Shown: positions 58,303 to 64,000 of the stretch, in pieces | Position numbering within the stretch: position 1 is the first letter of the stretch | How the letters are laid out: each line of letters starts with the position of its first letter | From: Spirochaetales bacterium | GTDB taxonomy: Bacteria > Spirochaetota > Spirochaetia > SZUA-6 > JAFGRV01 | Direction: 5' to 3' | Assembly: GCA_016935735.1 (NCBI GenBank) | Contig: JAFGQK010000119.1 | Coordinates: 1-64,000, forward strand | DNA length: 64,000 nucleotides | The notes under the pieces: model-generated | The model's input: the letters and a program-made list of their open reading frames with translations, nothing else | Told to the model about the DNA's origin: nothing | Databases searched by the model: none | Made by a program: the position numbers and the translations under genes

Positions 58303-59797
58303 CCCGGATGGAAATAATACCGGAATTGTCGGATGTCTCTATTCGTATTGTTCCCGTATCAAAAAACCGTTCGCATATGTCCTGGTGATACATAATATAG
58401 TGTATTTTCTTTAAAGGGATGCAGAGAACCGTTCTGGAAAGGAGTCTTTTTTCCATATATACGGCTTCTGCTGATTTTTCGATTGTCGATTTATCTGCCG
58501 GTAAATCTGTTATAAAGAGAGAAAATGTGCTGCACATATACATTACTGCTCTATCCAGGCATTTCAGACCAAGTGCTGCCAGGATGATATAAAAGACAAG
58601 AGTGAAAAAAAAGAAAATATTGTCCTGGGTAAGAAAATCAAGATGAAATATTTCCGGGACTTTGAAAAGTTTTATTAATGAATAAAGTAAATCCGATACT
58701 GGTTTTATTTCAACATAGACAATTCCGGTAATAATGCCAGTACGGAGTAATACCCAGAACAGATGATATAGTGACAAGCCCCCGGAGAAAATCAATTCCA
58801 TATTACTCCGGTTTGTAAACATACCGCGGTGAAGTTTTTGCCTGAATCGAAAGGCCGCATCATAGATGGTTCTGCTTAAAAGAAGAACTGGTACAAAGAA
58901 ATGGGGAAAAAGAACGGCAATTACCATATTGGAAATAAAAAAGGTATTTATAGAATGAAACAGGGAAATCAGGGAAGCGAAGACAGGCTGCAGAAAAGGA
59001 ATTCCATCTATATTATTATACTGTTCCGGGGTGAAAGTGGAGATCAAAAAAAGAACCAGGATAATAAAGTAACAGAACAGTATAAACCGGTAAGAAATAA
59101 CGAAATTTTTATCGCCCAATAGTTTTTTAAACAGGGGATAGGTGAAAAACCAGCCGGAAGAAAAAGAACACATATAGATAAACAGGGGATGAAGAGGAAA
59201 TACAAGACGAAACGTCAGTAAAAGAAAAAAGGAAATGATGCCTGATGCCACAGGGAGAATACTTTTTGGCCAGAGGAGATCCTTGTCTTTCAGGTAAAAA
59301 TAGAGAAAAATACCCAGAAAAATTATCCCGGCGACCAGGGCAATAAAGAGAAAAGAAACGAAAAAGAAAATAAATGAAGAAGCAAGAAAAAAAGAAAGTA
59401 TCCCATAAACAATAAAAGAATAAACAAGAAAGGCAGCGAAAATATAGAGAAAAGTCGCCATGTTTGTTTTTATTCCGGATGTAATCATAGTTTTCAGGGA
59501 GTCCAGGTCTTTTTCATGATATTCAAGTATGTTGTTGAGTTTATTTTTCGAACGGATGAGAAGCAATATTCTTAAGAAAAGTATGGAAAAAGCAAGCAGG
59601 GAGACGATCCCTATCCCCATTATAGCCGGGACATAGTTACATTGAGAAAAAAAGAGAGGAAATAAGAAAGCAATGTGGAGCAGGAGGGAAAAAAGGAATA
59701 AATTCAAAAAAAAGGGAAATAGTCTGTCCTCTTTCTGCGCATTGAGCACAGCCTTTGCCTCCAGGAACCTGAGTGTGCCGATTATTGTCTGAATCAT
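58241..59797 (-). CDS. multi-TM membrane protein with C-terminal PH-like domain
   Basis: ~11 TM helices then ICERFFDTGTIRIETSDNSGIISIRGVPRIKEKYNQLI. Confidence 0.68.
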   Translation of the reverse strand: MIQTIIGTLRFLEAKAVLNAQKEDRLFPFFLNLFLFSLLLHIAFLFPLFFSQCNYVPAIMGIGIVSLLAFSILFLRILLLIRSKNKLNNILEYHEKDLDSLKTMITSGIKTNMATFLYIFAAFLVYSFIVYGILSFFLASSFIFFFVSFLFIALVAGIIFLGIFLYFYLKDKDLLWPKSILPVASGIISFFLLLTFRLVFPLHPLFIYMCSFSSGWFFTYPLFKKLLGDKNFVISYRFILFCYFIILVLFLISTFTPEQYNNIDGIPFLQPVFASLISLFHSINTFFISNMVIAVLFPHFFVPVLLLSRTIYDAAFRFRQKLHRGMFTNRSNMELIFSGGLSLYHLFWVLLRTGIITGIVYVEIKPVSDLLYSLIKLFKVPEIFHLDFLTQDNIFFFFTLVFYIILAALGLKCLDRAVMYMCSTFSLFITDLPADKSTIEKSAEAVYMEKRLLSRTVLCIPLKKIHYIMYHQDICERFFDTGTIRIETSDNSGIISIRGVPRIKEKYNQLIDKAKSAV

Positions 59798-59809
59798 ACT
59801 CCCTCTTTA

Positions 59810-60289
59810 TTATTTTAATTTTGTAAAGAGATTTGCCATCTCGATTGCTGCTTCTGCGGTATGAAACCCCTTGTTCCCTGCTTTTGTTCCTGCCCGTTCA
59901 ATTGCCTGCTCAATGTTTTCTGTCGTGAGTATCCCGAAAAGTACCGGAATATCATATTTCATCGCTGTCTGGGCAATACCTTTTGATGCTTCGGCAGCAA
60001 TATAATCGAAATGGCTTGTAGCACCCCGGATTAAGGTTCCCAGGCAGATAATTGCATTAAATTCCCTTGATTTTGCCATCCGCTGGGCTGTCACAGGTAT
60101 TTCAAAAGAGCCGGGCACCCAGACGATCTCAATATCACTTTGCTTCACCTGGTGTCTTTGCAGGCAATCCAACGCCCCATCAAGGAGTTTTTGAGAGATA
60201 AACTCATTAAAACGGGATACAACAATACCGAAACAGAGATCCGTTCCGATTAAATCACCTTCAATTACCTTTATTTTGTTTTTTTCCAT
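59810..60289 (-). CDS. ribH: 6,7-dimethyl-8-ribityllumazine synthase
   Basis: [57 protein letters not shown]. Confidence 0.98.
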   Translation of the reverse strand: MEKNKIKVIEGDLIGTDLCFGIVVSRFNEFISQKLLDGALDCLQRHQVKQSDIEIVWVPGSFEIPVTAQRMAKSREFNAIICLGTLIRGATSHFDYIAAEASKGIAQTAMKYDIPVLFGILTTENIEQAIERAGTKAGNKGFHTAEAAIEMANLFTKLK

Positions 60290-60311
60290 CGCTTCTACTC
60301 CTTTTATAATA

Positions 60312-61508
60312 CTAAAAACTCATCAAATGGCCCAGTTTATCTCTTTTTGTTTTAAGATAAAATTCATTTGTGGGCAGCGGTTTGATCTCGATTGAAATTC
60401 TCTTTGTTACCTGGAGACCATAACCGGACAGTCCTGCAATCTTTCTCGGATTATTGGTGAGAAGCTGTATTGATGTCAATCCCAGATCGACTAAAATTTG
60501 TGCACCTAAACCATAATCCCTCAGATCCGGCGGGAATCCCAGTGCTTCATTGGCTTCGATCGTATCTTTCCCCTTATCCTGAAGCTCATATGCCTGTAAT
60601 TTATGAAGAAGCCCGATGCCCCTTCCTTCCTGGCGCATATAGAGGAGTACTCCTTCACCCTGTCCGGCAATATATTCAAGGGCATAATGAAGCTGTGCAC
60701 CGCAATCACAACGGAGTGATCCAAAGGCATCCCCTGTAAGACATTCCGAATGTACACGAACAGGTACATTTTTCTTTCCCTTTATCTTCCCCTTTACCAG
60801 TGCTATATGACATTGTCCATCTATCATTGATTCATAGGCGATTGCAGTAAACTTCCCATACTGTGTGGGTAATTCGGTTACAGCGACCTGCCTGATTAAC
60901 TTTTCTTTCTTAATTCTGTACTTTATAAGATCTGCAATGGTGATAAGGTGAAGATCATGATGTTTTGCAAATTGTATAAGTTCCGGTACCCGGGACATTG
61001 TCCCATTATCATTCATTATTTCACAGATAACCCCGGCAGGAAAACACCCTGCTAAAACGGCAAGATCAATAGCTGCTTCTGTATGACCTGCCCGCTTAAG
61101 AACACCTCCTTCCTGGTAACGCAAAGGAAAGATATGCCCCGGTCTTGCAAAATCCCCGGGCATGGATTTCGGATCAATAAGCTTTTTTATTGTAAGCCAC
61201 CGTTCATGTGCAGAAATACCTGTGGTGCATTCCTTTGCATCGACAGATACACTGAACGCTGTCTTCATCTTCTCTGTATTTTCAGAGACCATGGGAGGAA
61301 GGTGAAGTTTATCAAGCCTTTCACCGGTAAGGGGAACACAGATGAGTCCCCTGCCGTATTTTGCCATAAAGTTAATTGTTTCTGTTGTTGCCTTTTCCGC
61401 AGCAATAATAAGATCCCCTTCATTTTCTCTTTCCTCATCATCAACAACAATGATTAATTTCCCTTTTTCAAGATCACAAATCGCCTGCTCTATTGGTATG
61501 AAACACAT
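60312..61508 (-). CDS. ribBA: bifunctional DHBP synthase / GTP cyclohydrolase II
   Basis: [73 protein letters not shown]. Confidence 0.98.
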   Translation of the reverse strand: MCFIPIEQAICDLEKGKLIIVVDDEERENEGDLIIAAEKATTETINFMAKYGRGLICVPLTGERLDKLHLPPMVSENTEKMKTAFSVSVDAKECTTGISAHERWLTIKKLIDPKSMPGDFARPGHIFPLRYQEGGVLKRAGHTEAAIDLAVLAGCFPAGVICEIMNDNGTMSRVPELIQFAKHHDLHLITIADLIKYRIKKEKLIRQVAVTELPTQYGKFTAIAYESMIDGQCHIALVKGKIKGKKNVPVRVHSECLTGDAFGSLRCDCGAQLHYALEYIAGQGEGVLLYMRQEGRGIGLLHKLQAYELQDKGKDTIEANEALGFPPDLRDYGLGAQILVDLGLTSIQLLTNNPRKIAGLSGYGLQVTKRISIEIKPLPTNEFYLKTKRDKLGHLMSF

Positions 61509-61535
61509 ATCTTTTCACCCCCGCTGTTATATTCG

Positions 61536-62198
61536 TTAATATAAAAATCCTTTTTCCCTTAAATACTTTTTATCTATTTTACTATCAGTTTTTTTATCCT
61601 GTTCCGATTTTCGGAAATCGATAAGCTGTTCGATGTATTTGCTTATAATATCGCATTCAATATTCACCAAAGCACCTGGTTGAATATCATTTAATGTTGT
61701 TTTTTCCCGGGTATGAGGGATTACGGATACATCAAAGTTTTTATCTGTGCAGTTAAATGGGGTAAGACTTACCCCATCAATCGCTATTGATCCTTTTGAT
61801 GCTATATATTTCATTAATTTACCGGATGCAGATATCTTGATAAAGTGCGAATTTCCTTTTGCCATAACTGTCAGGATTTTTCCTGTCCCATCGATATGTC
61901 CCATAACAAAATGTCCCCCAAAGGGTTCTCCTGCACGTAGTGCAGGTTCAAGGTTGCATTTATCTCCTGGTTTTAAAAGAGTAAGGTTTGATCTTTCCAT
62001 AGTTTCAGGTGATACATCTGCCTCAAACAGTTCAAATGAAAAATAGATAACAGTAAGACAGACACCATTCACTGCGATACTGTCCCCTTTTTTAACCTCT
62101 TTTAGAACAATATCTGCTTTACAGGCAATACGTGTTCCAGTACCTGTTTGAGATATTTCTGCAATTGTTCCTATTTCCTTAATTATACCGGTAAACAT
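61536..62198 (-). CDS. ribE: riboflavin synthase alpha chain
   Basis: MFTGIIKEIGTI, GDSIAVNGVCLTV, GGHFVMGHIDGTG, GSIAIDGVSLT. Confidence 0.98.
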   Translation of the reverse strand: MFTGIIKEIGTIAEISQTGTGTRIACKADIVLKEVKKGDSIAVNGVCLTVIYFSFELFEADVSPETMERSNLTLLKPGDKCNLEPALRAGEPFGGHFVMGHIDGTGKILTVMAKGNSHFIKISASGKLMKYIASKGSIAIDGVSLTPFNCTDKNFDVSVIPHTREKTTLNDIQPGALVNIECDIISKYIEQLIDFRKSEQDKKTDSKIDKKYLREKGFLY

Positions 62199-62218
62199 AG
62201 ATATTTCTAACCTCCCTT

Positions 62219-63346
62219 TTATTTATTAAAATAATATTCAAGCATAATATCATCTCCAAATCGTTTTTGGCGTGAAAAGGTACACATCAAAGCAGCGTTT
62301 ATATCTTCAATGCCTTTTCCCTCCACCCATGTCGGTGCTTCTTTACCGCCAATAATCTTCGGCGCAATGAACAGAAAAAGTTTATCTGCCAGCCGGTTAT
62401 TAATGATTGATGAGTTGAGTGTTCCTCCCCCTTCAAGGAAAACCGAGCAAATACCCCTTTGTCCAAGAATTGTAAACAGTTTAAGGATATTCACCCTCCC
62501 GTTGTCGGATTCTGTCAGTATGATTTCCGCACCTTTTTGTTCAAGTGCATTGTATTTTCGTTCAGGTAATCCGGTGGTTGATGCGATAATTGTCCTGTGA
62601 CGTGTTGCCGGGTTCAATACCCGTGCATTAAGAGGAATTCTTCCCCTGCTGTCCACGATAATACGAGAAATCGGTTTCTCTTTTTTCCCGGAAAACCTGC
62701 ATGTTAAAAGCGGATCATCGTTAAGCACTGTCCCGATTCCAACCATGACTGCATCATGGATAAATCTGAGTTTATGAACAAACTTCCTGCTTGCTTCCCC
62801 TGTTATCCACCGGCTGCTTCCACTATACGATGCAATCTTTCCATCAAGGGTAATTGCTGCTTTCATTGTAACAAATGGTAATCCCCCGGTTATATACTTA
62901 CAAAATATTTCATTTATTTTCTTTGCATCAGTCTCAAGAACACCCGTTAAAACGGAAATTCCCGCTTTTTTTAATGCAGCAATTCCTTTCCCATTTACCA
63001 GGGGATTCGGATCTTTCATCCCGATGACCACCCGCTTTATTTTATTCTGAATAATCCTGTTTACACATGGAGGGGTTTTCCCGTAGTGGCAGCACGGTTC
63101 AAGATTTACATAAAGGGTACTCCCTTCTGCCTTTTTTCCTGCCTCAAGAAGGGCAATCACTTCCGCATGGGGAGTTCCTGCTCTTTTATGAAATCCCTGC
63201 CCGACAATTACTTCATTCTTTACCAGAATCGCCCCTACAGCAGGATTGGGAGAGGTCATTCCCTCTCCTCTTTTTGCCAGTGCAAGAGTTTTTTTCATAA
63301 ATAAAATATCTTTATCAGTTATCTTATCACTGTTCATGAAACTCAC
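62219..63346 (-). CDS. ribD: bifunctional riboflavin deaminase/reductase
   Basis: TSPNPAVGAILV, HAEVIALLEAG, LEPCCHYGKTPPC, GKIASYSGSSRWITG; start GTG 63346 or ATG 63337. Confidence 0.98.
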   Translation of the reverse strand: MSFMNSDKITDKDILFMKKTLALAKRGEGMTSPNPAVGAILVKNEVIVGQGFHKRAGTPHAEVIALLEAGKKAEGSTLYVNLEPCCHYGKTPPCVNRIIQNKIKRVVIGMKDPNPLVNGKGIAALKKAGISVLTGVLETDAKKINEIFCKYITGGLPFVTMKAAITLDGKIASYSGSSRWITGEASRKFVHKLRFIHDAVMVGIGTVLNDDPLLTCRFSGKKEKPISRIIVDSRGRIPLNARVLNPATRHRTIIASTTGLPERKYNALEQKGAEIILTESDNGRVNILKLFTILGQRGICSVFLEGGGTLNSSIINNRLADKLFLFIAPKIIGGKEAPTWVEGKGIEDINAALMCTFSRQKRFGDDIMLEYYFNK

Positions 63347-63357
63347 TTCTTTATATA

Positions 63358-63424
63358 AAAAGGTGAGGGAGGGTTATGATTTGCAATAACAAACAAGATA
63401 GATAAAAATAAGAGACCCTCTCCC
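63358..63424 (-). terminator. putative riboswitch expression-platform terminator
   Basis: Minus strand ACCCTCCCTCACC followed by TTTTTATAT can pair with GGATGGGAGAGGGT at the aptamer 3' side. Confidence 0.5.
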
Positions 63425-63541
63425 ATCCAGACTCTACTGTCGGCCCTGGAATTTCACCAGATCTATTACCTTACAGCTATCCTCTAAGGAATTCGCGGGC
63501 TTTACCGCCGGTCAGGAATTTCACCTTGCCCTGAAGGCCAT
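63413..63541 (-). promoter_or_regulatory. FMN riboswitch (RFN element) upstream of ribD
   Basis: Minus strand: AGGGCAAGGTGAAATTCCTGACCGGCGGTAAAGCCCGCGA ... TCTGGTGAAATTCCAGGGCCGACAGTAGAGTCTGGATGGGAGAGGGTC. Confidence 0.97.
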
Positions 63542-63623
63542 TCATGGTATATATATATTACCCAACTTTTTATTTTTATGCAAGGAATTTTAAAAAATTG
63601 CTCCTGAATCTCTCTGTGTTACT

Positions 63624-64000
63624 ATGGGTGAAAATCCTGGTATTATTCCAGGATTTTCAACCCGTAACACATACGTTGGCCGGAACCTGGTTGGCTGTAA
63701 TCAAGGAGCGAGTTATAATGTATTTTCAGCTTTTCCTGTTTCAGGTTGTGGGAATAGCCAACGCTATGTTTATAAAAAGGATCTGGAATTTATATATTAT
63801 GAAATCACCAGGATTATCGACAATCTGAAGGATTTGCAGAAGATGATGGAATTTACTGCCTGGATGCAGGGCAATTTACCCATCCTGGGAATAGAAAGTG
63901 CCTGGCTTTTTCTTTATTCCCAATGCACTTCCGGCATCCACACGTACACATTGCTTACAGGTTATGACATGCAGGAACCGGGAGGGATAGAACTGAAGGA
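63624..64000 (+). CDS. partial ORF running off the window end; later part resembles a sensor/signalling protein segment
   Basis: Open frame from ATG 63624 to 64000 with no stop: MGENPGIIPGF...LEFIYYEITRIIDNLKDLQKMMEFTAWMQGNLPILGIESAWLFLYSQ; crosses repeat copy B. Confidence 0.35.
   Translation, partial: MGENPGIIPGFSTRNTYVGRNLVGCNQGASYNVFSAFPVSGCGNSQRYVYKKDLEFIYYEITRIIDNLKDLQKMMEFTAWMQGNLPILGIESAWLFLYSQCTSGIHTYTLLTGYDMQEPGGIELK
63664..63770. repeat. dispersed repeat, copy B
   Basis: CGTTGGC (63674-63680) / GCCAACG (63757-63763), internal GGTTGTGGGAATAGCC; begins CGTAACACATACGTTGGCCGG as in copy A. Confidence 0.75.

Noticed and set aside
1-64000. Search by eye for tRNA, rRNA, transposase, integrase, retron reverse transcriptase, CRISPR-Cas or restriction-modification genes
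   Set aside because: None recognised; a tRNA or small ncRNA could be missed without tRNAscan-SE/Infernal

Overview
This 64 kb window reads as chromosomal sequence from a free-living, probably anaerobic spirochaete-like bacterium. That placement is inferred from gene content and is not proven. Main contents: (i) a polysaccharide-degradation locus with a membrane-anchored AraC-type regulator, a dockerin-bearing CE2-like SGNH esterase and a dockerin-bearing GH5 enzyme, plus a third dockerin SGNH esterase near 31-32 kb; (ii) radA, a DAACS symporter, a LysM-PKD-C39-peptidase protein, a MarR/CDF metal-efflux pair, a Ser/Thr kinase locus and an HTH-PTS EIIA fusion; (iii) two separate solute-binding-protein plus MCP pairs with no transporter genes beside them; (iv) tandem cNMP-binding/GGDEF proteins; (v) a TrkH-TrkA pair convergent with a second TrkH; (vi) a stress/signalling cluster (PspA, YbjN-like, STAS-Zn ribbon, P-loop-less MinD-like, HD-GYP); (vii) tandem kelch/FN3 proteins; (viii) a complete ribDE-BA-H operon behind an FMN riboswitch. 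The most unexplained signals are a dispersed imperfect-palindrome repeat family (1-110, ~621-650, 14203-14253, 63664-63770) whose arms change in a compensatory way; an exactly 10-bp-phased GACAA repeat array upstream of the HTH-EIIA gene; a paired MarR operator; a 24-bp perfect palindrome at 14148-14199; and a decayed GH94 fragment. I did not see a clear new defence system, CRISPR array, rRNA, tRNA or transposase.
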